Assembly: GCA_963745765.1 (NCBI GenBank)
Contig: CAVUYQ010000015.1
Coordinates: 1-64,000, forward strand
DNA: 64,000 nt
From: Ww85 sp963745765
Lineage (GTDB): Bacteria; Desulfobacterota; Desulfobulbia; Desulfobulbales; Desulfocapsaceae
Direction: 5' to 3'
A model generated the notes under the pieces. The model was given only the letters and a program-made list of their open reading frames with translations, made no database searches and had not been told where the DNA came from. Of the stretch, positions 54,083 through 63,975 are shown piece after piece (the stretch's first letter is position 1; the number at the start of each line of letters is the position of its first letter). A program made the translations under genes and the position numbers.

Positions 54083-55597
54083 TTACAGCAGGGCGAGCAA
54101 TACTCCGGCGGCAACGGCCGAACCGATAACACCGGAAACGTTGGCACCCATCGCGTGCATGATCAGGTGGTTCTGGGGGTTTGCTTCCAAACCGACCTTG
54201 TTCACTACCCGTGCTGCCATCGGTACGGCGGAAACACCGGCCGCACCAATAAGAGGGTTAACCGGTGTCTTGCAGACCTTGTTCATCAGTTTGGCCATCA
54301 GTACGCCGCCCGCGGTGCCGATACCAAAGGCGATCATGCCAAGGCAAAGGATGCCAAGCGTCTCCAGGTTGAGAAACTTGTCAGCTGAGAGCTTACTGCC
54401 GACACCAAGTCCGAGAAAAATAGTAACGGTGTACATCAGCGGTCCCTTGATGGTCTCGGCGAGACGGTCAATAACACCGACCTCCTTGGCCAGATTGCCC
54501 AGCATGAACATGCCGATCAGCGGTGCTGCGGTTGGCAGCAGGAAGGTACAGATGCCAAGAACAAGAAGCGGCAGCATCATTTTTTCAAGCTTGGAAACAT
54601 GGCGCATCTGCACCATCTTTATCTGACGCTCTTCAGGCGTTGTCAGCCATTTCATGATGGGGGGCTGGATGATCGGCACCAGCGCCATGTATGAATAGGC
54701 AGCGATGGCAATGGAGCCGAGCAGCCTGGGAGACAAACGGGACGACAGGAAAATGGCCGTCGGTCCGTCAGCCCCGCCGATGATGCCTATTGATGCTGCA
54801 TCACGTATGGAAAAATTGATCCCCGGTATAAAGTCGGATAACAGCAGCGCGCCGAGAAGTGTTACAAAGATGCCGAGCTGAGCCGCCCCGCCAAGCAGAA
54901 TGGTCTTGGGGTTGGCAATCATCGGACCGAAATCGGTCAGGGCGCCGACACCCATGAAGATCAGGAGTGGAAAAATACCGGTAACAATACCAACCTCATA
55001 GATATAATAGAGGATGCCGCCCGGCTCTGAAATGCCGGCAAGCGGGATGTTGGAAAGGATCGCACCATAACCGATGGGGATGAGCAATAATGGTTCAAAT
55101 TGTTTGAAAACACCGAGATAGAGCAGGGTGAGACCAACACAGATCATCAGGATTCTGCCGATACCGACCGTCCAGTCCTTATGCAGCTGACCATCAATGA
55201 TGCCGCGGATACCTGTTGTCGCAAACAAATTGCCGGCAAGCTTACTGATGCTCGGGAGTTCCCCGTTCTCCGTAACTATCGGCCGGTCGGCAATAATAGC
55301 CGCCGTTTTAATCGTTCCGATAAGGGTGCCTGCGTTAACTTTCTGATAGGAAGAGACTTCAACGGAAGTCACCGTTCCTGATACCCCGGCCTTCAATTGA
55401 ATCATTGTCCCGTCATCGGTCTTGAGTAGCGCCAGCATGTCCCCGCTGTACACCTTGTCACCGGGAGCCACATCAATACGAACTACTTTTGCGTCGGATG
55501 GCGAGACGATTTGAACTATATCCTGCGCAGCCCCTGCCGTGGAAAAGGCAGCAAGGCATGCACCGAGTAATATGAACAGAATGGTTTTCGTTTTCAT
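54083..55597 (-). CDS. oadB: Sodium-pumping oxaloacetate decarboxylase beta subunit with exported N-terminal biotinyl-like domain
   Basis: Integral membrane subunit that couples decarboxylation of carboxybiotin to sodium export. The start is the ATG at 55597, giving MKTKTILFILLGACLAAFST as a signal peptide ending near AGAAQD. Residues 30-100 form a biotinyl/lipoyl-like domain (VAPGDKVYSGDMLALLKTDD), but the AMKM biotin site is absent. The OadB channel follows with the motifs YEVGIVTGIFPLLIFMGVGA, NPKTILLGGAAQLGIF, GIIGGADGPTAIFLSSRLSP and AAGVSAVPMAARVVNKVGLE, with conserved Asp in GGADGP. The end is MGANVSGVIGSAVAAGVLLA. About 505 residues against about 430 in the classic subunit. It is the last gene of the oad group. 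Confidence 0.93.
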   Translation of the reverse strand: MKTKTILFILLGACLAAFSTAGAAQDIVQIVSPSDAKVVRIDVAPGDKVYSGDMLALLKTDDGTMIQLKAGVSGTVTSVEVSSYQKVNAGTLIGTIKTAAIIADRPIVTENGELPSISKLAGNLFATTGIRGIIDGQLHKDWTVGIGRILMICVGLTLLYLGVFKQFEPLLLIPIGYGAILSNIPLAGISEPGGILYYIYEVGIVTGIFPLLIFMGVGALTDFGPMIANPKTILLGGAAQLGIFVTLLGALLLSDFIPGINFSIRDAASIGIIGGADGPTAIFLSSRLSPRLLGSIAIAAYSYMALVPIIQPPIMKWLTTPEERQIKMVQMRHVSKLEKMMLPLLVLGICTFLLPTAAPLIGMFMLGNLAKEVGVIDRLAETIKGPLMYTVTIFLGLGVGSKLSADKFLNLETLGILCLGMIAFGIGTAGGVLMAKLMNKVCKTPVNPLIGAAGVSAVPMAARVVNKVGLEANPQNHLIMHAMGANVSGVIGSAVAAGVLLALL

Positions 55598-55679
55598 AGT
55601 TATTTCATCATCCAAACCTTGCATGCAGATGTGCCGGGTAACGGCACATCTGCACGAGGTGAAGCAGTCGCCTGCCTGT

Positions 55680-57479
55680 TTAGCTAATAGTGAAGAGCAG
55701 GTCGGAAGCCTGGACAGTATCGCCTGCCAAAACATTTACTAATGCAATTTTCCCGTCACAGGGCGATTTGACCTCAGATTCCATTTTCATCGCTTCCAGG
55801 ATCAGCAGCGGCTGGTTTTTCTTGACGGTATCCCCTACAGCTACCAGGATTTTCATAACATTTCCTGGCGTTGGGGCTTCCACCTCGGTTCCGCCGGTTA
55901 CCGGTGCTGCTGCAGGAGCAGGTGCTGCGGTCGCCGGGGTTGCCTGGACAGCACCGCTGCCTTCTGCGACCGCCACATTATAGACCCGGTTGTTGACGGT
56001 GATCGAGTAAGAGCGCGGCCCACTGACAGGAGCAGGAGCTGCCGCAGCAGTCCTTGCGGCCGGTTTTGCCGGTGCGGCCTCTGTGTCTGACTTTTTCCGG
56101 ATATTTATCTTAGCGTTGCCGAGCAGGTAATCAAGGCCTTTCTGTTCACAGCAGGCAATGATGAAGAGGTTCTCGTCGTTGACGGGCAGCTTGTTTTCTT
56201 CAAGAATCTTGGTGGCCTTTGGAATTCCCGGCTCAAGGATATCAAGCGGATCATCGGTAAAGACCGGTTTGCCAAGCTGTTCTGATGCCAGTGCGACAAT
56301 TTTCGGATCCGGAGGTACCGGCGTCTTGCCGAAGTAACCGAGAACCATGTTGCCGTAACTCGGGTTGATTACTTTCCATTTACCCTGGGTTACATTGAGG
56401 TATGCCTGCTGGAAATAGAACTGGGATACCGGCGTGACTGATGAGCCGAATCCACCCAGCCGGATAACTTCAGACATTTCCTTGATGACTGCAGGATAAT
56501 AATGCAGGGTGCCGGTGTCGCGCATCATCATGGTATTGGCCGTCAACGCACCACCCGGCATTGGGGACAGGGTGATGGTCGGTGAGACCATCTTTGCTTC
56601 GGGCGGGAAGAAGTAATCCTCCATTGCCTCTTCAAAAGCCTCTTCGGCGAAGAGCACCTTTTCGTAATCAAGATCAAGGGAAAAATCGGTTCCCTTCAGG
56701 ACGTGCATCATCGACAGGATATCCGGCTGGCAGGTACCGCCGCTGACCGGGCTCTTGGCCAGATCGACTCCGTCGGCGCCGCCTTCAATGGCCGCCAGGT
56801 TCTGTGAAATACCGATTCCGGCAGTGTCATGGGTATGGAACCAGAGTGTTGTACCTTCGGGAACCATCTTGCGGGCACCTTTGAAGGTGTCATAAACCTT
56901 CTTCGGGTTGGCGGTACCGGTGGCATCCTTGAAGCAGATCGAATGGAAAGGAATATCCGAGGCAAGAATTATTTTCAGTCGATCGAGGTAGAACTCAGCG
57001 GTATGAGCCCCCGTACATCCAGGCGGCAGATCCATGATCGTGACGACAATCTGGTGATGCAGGCCGTGATGGGCGATGCGCTCACCTGAGTACTCAAGGT
57101 TTCTCATGTCGTTAAGGGCATCGAAGTTTCTGATGGTTGTCATACCGTGTTTTTTAAACATTTTGGCATGCAGATCGATCATATCCCGGGGCTGCTGACT
57201 CAGCGCCACAACATTGATACCTCGGGCAAGTGTCTGCAGGTTGGCATCGGGGCCCACTTCGGCTCGGAAACGATCCATCATGTCAAAGGCTGATTCACCG
57301 CAATAGAAGAAGAGGCTCTGGAACCGTGCACCGCCACCGGCTTCGATATGGGTGATGCCGGCGTCAACGGTAGCCTGCAGTGCCGGAAGAAAATCATCGG
57401 TGAGCACCCGCGCACCAAATACTGATTGAAACCCGTCCCTGAAGGACGTATCCATAAATTTGATTACTTTTTTACCCAC
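55680..57479 (-). CDS. oadA: Oxaloacetate decarboxylase alpha subunit (carboxyltransferase plus biotin carrier)
   Basis: Transfers carboxyl from oxaloacetate to biotin. A GTG at 57479 with AGGAGAAG upstream starts GKKVIKFMDTSFRDGFQSVF, where DTSFRDGFQS is the carboxyltransferase motif. THIEAGGGARFQSLFFYCG, CFKDATGTANPKKVYDTFKG with the catalytic Lys-type site and LWFHTHDTAGIGISQNLAAI follow. A long Ala/Pro linker (SDTEAAPAKPAARTAAAAPA) leads to the biotin domain with EAMKMESEVKSPCDGKIALV, where Lys of AMKM is biotinylated. About 599 residues. The upstream frame to 57590 has no good start. It lies 70 bases after oadG and 82 before oadB. Confidence 0.95.
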   Translation of the reverse strand: MGKKVIKFMDTSFRDGFQSVFGARVLTDDFLPALQATVDAGITHIEAGGGARFQSLFFYCGESAFDMMDRFRAEVGPDANLQTLARGINVVALSQQPRDMIDLHAKMFKKHGMTTIRNFDALNDMRNLEYSGERIAHHGLHHQIVVTIMDLPPGCTGAHTAEFYLDRLKIILASDIPFHSICFKDATGTANPKKVYDTFKGARKMVPEGTTLWFHTHDTAGIGISQNLAAIEGGADGVDLAKSPVSGGTCQPDILSMMHVLKGTDFSLDLDYEKVLFAEEAFEEAMEDYFFPPEAKMVSPTITLSPMPGGALTANTMMMRDTGTLHYYPAVIKEMSEVIRLGGFGSSVTPVSQFYFQQAYLNVTQGKWKVINPSYGNMVLGYFGKTPVPPDPKIVALASEQLGKPVFTDDPLDILEPGIPKATKILEENKLPVNDENLFIIACCEQKGLDYLLGNAKINIRKKSDTEAAPAKPAARTAAAAPAPVSGPRSYSITVNNRVYNVAVAEGSGAVQATPATAAPAPAAAPVTGGTEVEAPTPGNVMKILVAVGDTVKKNQPLLILEAMKMESEVKSPCDGKIALVNVLAGDTVQASDLLFTIS

Positions 57480-57549
57480 GGTACTTCTCCTTGCGTTAGG
57501 TTGTGTCAACTTGTTATCAGATGACGAATGATGTCTCGGACCCGCCTGG

Positions 57550-57819
57550 TCACCGGGAAATTGCCAGCCGTTCTGTCTCAAAGGCAGCAATCGCTGCAGT
57601 GATTACAACGATATCCTCGTCACTGTCGTCTGCCGCCAGTTTTTTCTGTTCTCTCTCTCGCTTCAATCGTGCCCGTTCTTCGTCAATTGCCTGCAGTTCG
57701 CGCGCGGTATTGCCTTTTGCCAGGTAGGCTGCAAACGTGATAAGCCAAATCATGAGCGTCAGAAACAATAATACGGTCGTCATGCCGACAACCATCAATT
57801 TCAATCCTTCAACAATCAT
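57550..57819 (-). CDS. oadG: Oxaloacetate decarboxylase gamma subunit OadG
   Basis: Small membrane anchor that holds the decarboxylase complex together and binds zinc. The 89-residue protein has one N-terminal membrane helix, MIVEGLKLMVVGMTTVLLFL followed by TLMIWLITFAAYLA. A charged cytosolic helix ERARLKREREQKKLAADDSD leads to IVVITAAIAAFETERLA, the conserved core of the OadG/MmdD C-terminal part. ATG at 57819. It is first in the oadG-oadA-oadB set, which is complete. In a fermentative or sulfur-cycling anaerobe this would conserve energy as a sodium gradient. Confidence 0.9.
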   Translation of the reverse strand: MIVEGLKLMVVGMTTVLLFLTLMIWLITFAAYLAKGNTARELQAIDEERARLKREREQKKLAADDSDEDIVVITAAIAAFETERLAISR

Positions 57820-57862
57820 TCAGGTACCTGCCTTTTTTAATTATTGGCGGTTCTCCACCATG

Positions 57863-58147
57863 TTACTCTTCATAAATGGCGTATTCTGTTTCAGCTCCAA
57901 GAAGCAAGTCGATCTCACTTTGGACACTTGTCCGCTGTTCATTGTTGTACCAGCTTTCCCAGTCAGCAAGAGAACGCCAGGTCGAAATGACAACACACTC
58001 ATCAGGCTGATCAATCCTTCGCAAGGTCTCCCCGTAGATGTATCCGGGTTGGTTTAGCGTCAGGCTTCGCAATTTTTTCAGAAGGACGGTCAGTTCTATA
58101 ATATTTTTATTAACGCCTTTTCTTGTGATGAAAATCTTAACTGTCAT
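57863..58147 (-). CDS. Antibiotic biosynthesis monooxygenase (ABM) domain protein
   Basis: Small ferredoxin-like-fold protein; ABM proteins can be heme- or quinol-degrading or have no known substrate. The 94-residue protein begins MTVKIFITRKGVNKNIIELT, has SLTLNQPGYIYGETLRRIDQ and PDECVVISTWRSLADWESWY, then NNEQRTSVQSEIDLLLGAE. The pattern of PGY.....R..D....V.ISTW.S...W..W is that of the ABM family. It lies 43 bases upstream of oadG on the same strand and may be first in that transcript. Function in this setting is not clear. Confidence 0.82.
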   Translation of the reverse strand: MTVKIFITRKGVNKNIIELTVLLKKLRSLTLNQPGYIYGETLRRIDQPDECVVISTWRSLADWESWYNNEQRTSVQSEIDLLLGAETEYAIYEE

Positions 58148-58906
58148 ACCATACCCCCTTGGCCTGAGTTGCCTGTTGGACTGTTAAGTTATTTCACTCC
58201 ATGTCGGTTCTTTGCAGACCTGATGGTACCCGGCGCGATATTGAGACAACACAGGAAAGGGCTTAACCCGTCTGCACTCTTCCGGGACAAAAAGGGCGGA
58301 AAGATGCAGCGGAAAGCTCAGTTACCTGCTGCAGCTCCACTTTTCAGTGGCATAGATTAAAGGGAAGACCTTTATTTGTAAAGATAAAATGAAATCAGTT
58401 CGGCCTATCTGAAGTATAAAAAATTATTAACAATTTTGTGTTTGATTCAACAGCGGGAGGTTAAGGTTTGAAATTACATGAAAAATGCGCTTTTTGGTAA
58501 ACAGGTCAAGCCACGAGAAAACAGTTGTTATTCATTTTTTATTATTTCCTTCATGACTATTAATGAGGATACAAGAACTCAAAGAGACGTTATTGTGATG
58601 ACGGTGATGAAATAAATCCTTCAAGGCTTGTCACTATTGGAGAAAATATACTACATTTGTCCGAATCGGTTTCATACCATACATATTACTCCTGTTTGCC
58701 GAGTCCGAAACGTGGCGCAGCTGGTCTGACCAACGTTTGTCAATCTGCGGTAATGGGCGGTGTGTTTGCTTCTGCACGGGATAAAAGCAAACAGCAGAAG
58801 CAAAGATTCCCTTGCGCTGACAGTGATGGTCTGGTTTTTTTCCCGACAATAAAAAGGTAACCTCGACAAAGCCGGTGGATAATGGGATTCGGATACGTTT
58901 GAGCAC
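58148..58906. other. Gene-poor gap upstream of the oad operon
   Basis: About 760 bases between the divergent ABM/oad genes and the membrane glycosyltransferase gene. The part nearest the ABM gene is moderate-GC; 58400-58640 is AT-rich. Short open frames exist on both strands but none has a recognisable product or ribosome site. No riboswitch or repeat was identified with confidence. Confidence 0.5.
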
Positions 58907-60992
58907 ATGAATATTTCAAGAACATTATTTACAAAAGAAAAACTGCCCTATCTACTCTTTTCTACCTTTTTTGCCGCACTTGGACTGAGACTGATCTTTT
59001 TTCTGGTGAGTTGTCTTTTTGTTGAACCGACTGGTGATGAAGGACTGTTGATGCTGCAGGCCAAGCACATCTGGCAGGGTAAGGAGGTTCCGTTGCTGTT
59101 TTGGGCGCAGCCTTATACCTTTCCTCTCGAGTCCTATCTTAACGCGCCATTGACCGCATTTCTGCCTTCAAATGCATTCGGTGCACGATTTCTTGCCTGG
59201 TTCTGGGGCCTTGCTTCTTGCCTTCTGGCCCTGGCCATCGTTCGCAGAATGGGGACATTGCGGGAGGTCTGGCCCGCTTACCTGCTGGTTCTTTTTCCTT
59301 CTGCGTACTGGCTGATGATGCAGTCTGCCTATGCACCGCCCAGTTATCCTTCCTATTTAGGGCTCTATTTTCTTGCCATCCTTTGTGCACGGATAAGTCA
59401 GGATGCACCGTCAATCTCCATGAATCTGCTGCTTGTAGCTCTGTCCGGTTTTTTCGCCGGTCTGGCCTGTTCGATTACACTCCTGGCGGCTCCGCTTGTC
59501 GCTGGTCTCGGGCTGTTTTTTCTGATGAGAGGCAATTTCGGTGCTTCTCTCAGGCAGGGGGGCGTCTTTGGCTTGAGCGTCATTGTCGGTCTTGTTCCTC
59601 AGATCATGGCAAGGGTTATGATACCCGGGGCATATGCGGCAGTAAGCGGTAACCGATCATTACCAGATGCACTTGTAACTATCTGGAAAACGGCGATACA
59701 GTGGACCCTTTCCGGGTCGTTCGGGATACGCTACCCCTTTTTTCCGGATCTTACCCTTGTAGACCCCGGGTCGTCAGTGACCGGTTTTGCCGATGTCTTC
59801 CCTTTTATCTGGCTGGTGATTTTTTCAGCCGTTATCATCATCGGCTGCTGGCGCCTGGTAAGTGCGAGAAAGGGCGGTTGGCTGAACCTTGATTTCGTCC
59901 ATGTGTTCAGTGTGACCACCGTTTTGGCGATTGTTCTGTTCGGGCTGAGCGAACGTGCGTTTTCGCATTCCTATCGCTATCTGTTACCCGTTGTCATGAG
60001 TTTCCCCTTCCAGGTTGCCTATCTCTACCGGTATGCAAACCGGCTGGTTCGTTTTTTCCTCGGCGGCCTGGTCCTTTTTCTGGTCTGTATAAATATTGTG
60101 CATAGTGTTAACCTTATACGGATGTGGAGAACGCCTGATTTTGGCCGAACTGCTGCCGATCTACCATCCCTGCAGCCGGTTATCGATTTCCTGGACAAGA
60201 ATGATATTCGCTTTGCCTATGGTTCATGGTTTTCAGCACATCGTCTCACCTATGCTACCGATGAGAGAATTATCAGCGGACAATATTATAACGAGCGTTT
60301 TTACGGTTGGCCGACACCCTATAAAAAAATGATTGATTCAGAAAAGAAGGTCGCTTTTATTCTCGATCCCACGAGAAAGCTCAGTCCGGAAAATTTTGAA
60401 CGGGAAATGACGAGAGTCTTTCCCGGCGTAACATATCGTAAATCAACAGCCGGTTATTACACGATATACTGTGATTTTTATCATCTCCCCAAGATGCTCG
60501 ACGCACAGGTGGATCCCGATGAGATTAGTGTGCAGGCAAGCCATAACCCGCATCTGGTCTATGCACTGCAGGACCAGGATCCGATAAACCGCTGGTATAC
60601 TGGCGACAAGCAGGAAGAGGGAATGTTCCTGGATGTATTTTTGGCCCATGAGCAGCCGATAACCCAGATAAATCTCTACTACAATACCCATCATCGTGGC
60701 CAGGCAAAGGAACTGCATATATCTGCTGAAAAGGACGGTGCAATGGTCAAACTGAAGGCGCTTGTTGAAAAAGGCGGCAGACAGCTAGTCATGGTAGAAG
60801 AGGACGTTCAGAGAAACGCTTCTTTTATCGAGATGAAAAACGGACATCCGGTGGTCGGCGATGTGCATTCAGGAAATACATGTTCCGGTGACCACAACAG
60901 CAAGACTGCGTATTGAGATTACAGAACCCGATAGAGATGTTGAATGGTCGGTCGGTGAAATCAAGCTCTTCAGGCTCAAGGATAACGAGTAA
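58907..60992 (+). CDS. Multi-spanning membrane glycosyltransferase-like protein (frameshift near 60860)
   Basis: GT-C type membrane protein probably moving a sugar from a polyprenyl-phosphate donor to an envelope polymer or protein. ATG at 58907 starts MNISRTLFTKEKLPYLLFST. The first loop has FVEPTGDEGLLMLQAKHIWQ with an acidic pair typical of the PMT/ArnT-like active site. About ten membrane helices follow, including LLLVALSGFFAGLACSITLL and FVHVFSVTTVLAIVLFGLSE. From about residue 420 a soluble C-terminal domain of 270 residues follows. After GHPVVGDVHS the frame shifts by one; the continuation is VTTTARLRIEITEPDRDVEW and SVGEIKLFRLKDNE, with a stop at 60990. The acceptor is unknown. Confidence 0.8.
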
Positions 60993-62083
60993 ATGAAACC
61001 CTGCGCGATAACTACCCTGATGCCTTCAAGGGCCTGATGATTTTATCGGTCATCAATATTCATACGGTCTACTGGTCACTCGAGCCGCACACTCCTGATA
61101 TTGTCAGGCAGCTTGCCTATTTTATCGATATTCCTATTTTCTTTTTTATATCAGGTTATTTCACCAGACACTCCGCATTTTTCTCGACCTCACGCCAGGC
61201 AATCCGGCAACTGGCCGGCTTTATATGCGTTATCTTGCTATCAGTGTCCTGGTTGCCGCTGCCGTCTTTTTATGGGTATATTTTGCCCGTGATCGCTTTG
61301 TCGAAGGGCTTATTCCAAGTCTGCTGAGTATCTTCTCCCTGCAGCTTGACGGCGAGTTGTGGGGATACTTCAAGGGCTATTATGGCAATCTCTGGTATCT
61401 ACAAACCTATTTTCCTATGCTGCTCCTGGTCCCGTTCATGATCGGTTTCCCTTCCTTTGCCAGGTTGAAGTATGTTGTCCTGTTCTTTCTTTTTATCCTC
61501 TATTTGCTGATGACCTACCAGTATGAGGGGTATGAATTTCTGCTGCGGGCATGGGGGGATATATTGTTTTACAGTTTCTTCTTTGTCCTCGGGACAACCT
61601 ATCGAATCGAGGAAAAATCTATTGCAACTCGTCAGATACATCTCTTCACTGGTGCTGACCTGCCTTCTGGCCTGCCTGATATTCTATCTTGATAACAATG
61701 AATTGCGATTATCGGCTTATAAGTTTCCACCATCGGTGCAATGGCTGGTCTATTCTCTGCCCCTCGTGCATGTTTTCACGCTGATCCGGCCTTACTGGAA
61801 TACGGTGCTGCGTCCACGAATAACCCGTATAGCAACGATCCTTGAGTGGATTGGCAGAAATTCCTTCACCGTTTATCTGATTCAGGGATTTGTCTGCTCG
61901 ATACCGTTTCTGTTTGCTGATAAGCTTAGCACCTCTATCTCTTCAACGACCCTGCTCTTCTGCATTGTTTACGGTTTCAATGTTATCGTATCCGTTCTGC
62001 TCTCCCGGTTGTACCAGTTGTCCGGGGACTTTGCCGGGCGCACCGTAAAACGAATATGCAACGGCCTGCCTGCAGTGGGCTAA
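60993..62083 (+). CDS. Membrane acyltransferase (acyltransferase 3 family), broken by frameshifts
   Basis: Integral membrane O-acyltransferase, probably modifying an envelope sugar. The first ATG at 60993 is out of frame by one; with a base restored the start reads ETLRDNYPDAFKGLMILSVI. NIHTVYWSLEPHTPDIVRQL carries the early His motif and IDIPIFFFISGYFTRHSAFF the FISGY motif, both typical of the family. Frames then change near 61240 (to MRYLAISVLVAAAVFLWVYF, LWGYFKGYYGNLWYLQTYFP) and near 61640 (to LACLIFYLDNNELRLSAYKF). The last part ends WIGRNSFTVYLIQGFVCSIP and KRICNGLPAVG. Around 363 residues and nine or more helices. At least three indels are needed, in a region where neighbours are cleaner. 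Confidence 0.8.
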
Positions 62084-62112
62084 AACCTAATCCTTTACAT
62101 CAGTGATGAGCC

Positions 62113-62580
62113 ATGATTGACTCCGGGAATATGATTCAGTTTATCAAGTATGCCATCGCCGGGGGTCTGGCGACAGTGACACACATCGTGATCTTTCACC
62201 TTGTTGCCTGGAAAATGTTTCCCGCCCTGCAGGAGCATGATCACGCCGTTCAATTCTTCAAGCTGCCGATCAGAAAGATCAACGATGCCCAACGGGCCAG
62301 AAATTCAATGATCAGCAATACGATCGCCTTTCTGTTTGCCAATATGGTTGCCTATATCACTAATATCTTATGGGTGTTTCAGCGGGGCAGACACCCGATT
62401 GTTATTGAAATACTTCTTTTCTATGCGGTTTCCGGACTCAGTGTCTTTCTTGGAACCATATTGATGGGCGTCTTGATCAAGCGCTTTGGCATGCTGACAA
62501 CCTACGCCTTCGCCTCCAATATCGTCACCGCCGTTCTGATTAATTATGCGGTGCGGAAATATTTTATTTTTCAGGGTTGA
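62113..62580 (+). CDS. gtrA: GtrA-family membrane protein
   Basis: Small four-helix membrane protein thought to flip or help transfer polyprenyl-linked sugars. The 155-residue protein begins MIDSGNMIQFIKYAIAGGLA, with the GtrA start FIKYAIAGGLATVTHIVIFH. A polar loop of about 40 residues between helices 1 and 2 contains KLPIRKINDAQRARNSMISN, longer than usual. Then come LFANMVAYITNILWVFQRGR with the conserved FANMVAYITN-W pattern and VSGLSVFLGTILMGVLIKRF. It ends NYAVRKYFIFQ, the usual final motif. It lies 29 bases after the acyltransferase gene and 36 before pyrF. Confidence 0.88.
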   Translation: MIDSGNMIQFIKYAIAGGLATVTHIVIFHLVAWKMFPALQEHDHAVQFFKLPIRKINDAQRARNSMISNTIAFLFANMVAYITNILWVFQRGRHPIVIEILLFYAVSGLSVFLGTILMGVLIKRFGMLTTYAFASNIVTAVLINYAVRKYFIFQG

Positions 62581-62616
62581 GCGTCGCCCGACAGTAAAAA
62601 AAGAATAGGGAACAGT

Positions 62617-63326
62617 ATGAAGAAAGATATTGCTTTACGAGACAGGATAATCGTGGCACTGGACGTGGAGCGTCCGGAAAAGGCCCGGGAGATTGTCAAA
62701 ACATGTGAATCACATGTCGGGTTTTTCAAGGTGGGCCTGGAATTATTCATGGCAGACTGGTTTCGTACGGTCGACTGGATTCTCGATCGGGGCCACCAGG
62801 TCATGCTTGACCTTAAATTCTTCGATATACCGGAAACCGTCAAACGAGCGGTCGAGCAGGTCAATAATCGCGGCGTGAGTCTGGCTACCATCCATGGAAA
62901 TGGACCGATTATCAAGGCAGCCGTTGAAGCACGGGGTGATATGAAACTCCTCGCCGTGACGGTATTGACAAGTTTTGGCGAAGAGGACATGCGTGCCATG
63001 GGGATGACTGGTTCAATTGCCGACCTGGTATATCATCGTGCCCGCACGGCACTCGACCTCGGTTGTGATGGCGTGGTTTCTTCCGGTCTGGAGGCAGGGC
63101 GATTGCGTAAAGGTCTGGGGGAAAAACTGCTGATCGTCACTCCCGGCATCAGGCCGGGTGCTAATATTGAAGAGGCGTATGATGATCAAAAACGGGTTAT
63201 GACGGCCGGAAAAGCCATCGATGCCGGAGCCGATCACGTGGTGGTTGGCAGGCCCGTACCCGGGCAACCGATCCTATCCGGGTTATTGAGCAGATGCAGG
63301 CCGAAATCGCCGTCTCCCTGGTCTGA
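62617..63326 (+). CDS. pyrF: Orotidine 5'-phosphate decarboxylase (frameshift near 63262)
   Basis: Last step of UMP synthesis. ATG at 62617 gives MKKDIALRDRIIVALDVERP. Signature motifs are GFFKVGLELFMADW, HQVMLDLKFFDIPETVKRAV (catalytic D-x-K-x-x-D: DLKFFD) and ATIHGNGPIIKAAVEARGDM. Later come CDGVVSSGLEAGRLRK, LIVTPGIRPG and ADHVVVGRPV. One extra base near 63262 makes the frame run on into unrelated sequence to 63387; in the other frame the normal end is TDPIRVIEQMQAEIAVSLV with a stop at 63324. About 236 residues. It follows gtrA by 36 bases. Confidence 0.94.
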
Positions 63327-63383
63327 AGATTTTCCAGCGAATCTTTCGGCTCACTATTATATGTGGAGAACAATCAATTTGAG

Positions 63384-63415
63384 TTGACACAAGCAAGAGC
63401 TTTATTACATTTTAC
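63384..63415 (+). promoter_or_regulatory. Possible sigma-70 promoter of the glycine-zipper lipoprotein gene
   Basis: A perfect TTGACA at 63384 is followed after 16 bases by TACATT, a weak -10. It lies about 100 bases before the ATG at 63517. Confidence 0.35.
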
Positions 63416-63516
63416 TTGCTAAGGTTAGCAAGAGAATTTTCAGTCATGATTTCCGGAGAGGCCTTTACGGTGGTAAGCGTTCTCCGGGTAAAAAAAATTG
63501 TTATGTGGAGGAAACG

Positions 63517-63975
63517 ATGAGATTGATATCACTTGTCCTGGTTGGGGCTATGCTGCTCCTGTTGACGTCGTGTGCAGAGATGGACAGTATGGATAAAGGG
63601 GTAAAAGGTGCGATCGGCGGGGCGGCAGGCGGTGCCTTGATCGGGCAGGCCATAGGACGCAATACCGAGGCAACCCTGATCGGCATGGCTGTTGGTACGA
63701 TGCTTGGCTACATCGTCGGCAACGAGATGGATAAAAGTGACCGGCAGCAGCTGAACCGTGCTTATGAAAGTGCTCCATCCGGACAACCGGTAGCCTGGGT
63801 AAATCCGGACTCGGGCAACAATTATCAGGTTACACCGCATCCCGCATATACCAATCCTTCAACCCACCAGGTCTGCCGAAAAGCGGACATCTATGCAACG
63901 ATCGACGGCAAGTCCGAGAAAACAGTGTCGACTGCCTGCAGAAATGCTCAGGGCGAGTGGGTTCTGACGAACTGA
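63517..63975 (+). CDS. Glycine-zipper outer-membrane lipoprotein (17 kDa surface antigen type)
   Basis: Envelope lipoprotein of the Rickettsia 17 kDa antigen/SlyB-like group. The ATG at 63517 with GGAGGAAACG upstream gives MRLISLVLVGAMLLLLTSCA, a lipoprotein signal with the lipidated Cys at residue 19. The zipper is KGVKGAIGGAAGGALIGQAI then GRNTEATLIGMAVGTMLGYI, with Gly every fourth residue, which inserts in the membrane. A soluble C-terminal domain has LNRAYESAPSGQPVAWVNPD and TVSTACRNAQGEWVLTN, with a Cys pair that could form a disulfide. The total is 152 residues. An extended start at 63505 is possible but less well supported. It is the last gene of the window. Confidence 0.88.
   Translation: MRLISLVLVGAMLLLLTSCAEMDSMDKGVKGAIGGAAGGALIGQAIGRNTEATLIGMAVGTMLGYIVGNEMDKSDRQQLNRAYESAPSGQPVAWVNPDSGNNYQVTPHPAYTNPSTHQVCRKADIYATIDGKSEKTVSTACRNAQGEWVLTN

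Noticed and set aside
58148..58906. Riboswitch or structured leader upstream of the ABM/oad genes
   Set aside because: I compared the region by eye with c-di-GMP, Moco and cobalamin patterns and found no convincing match.
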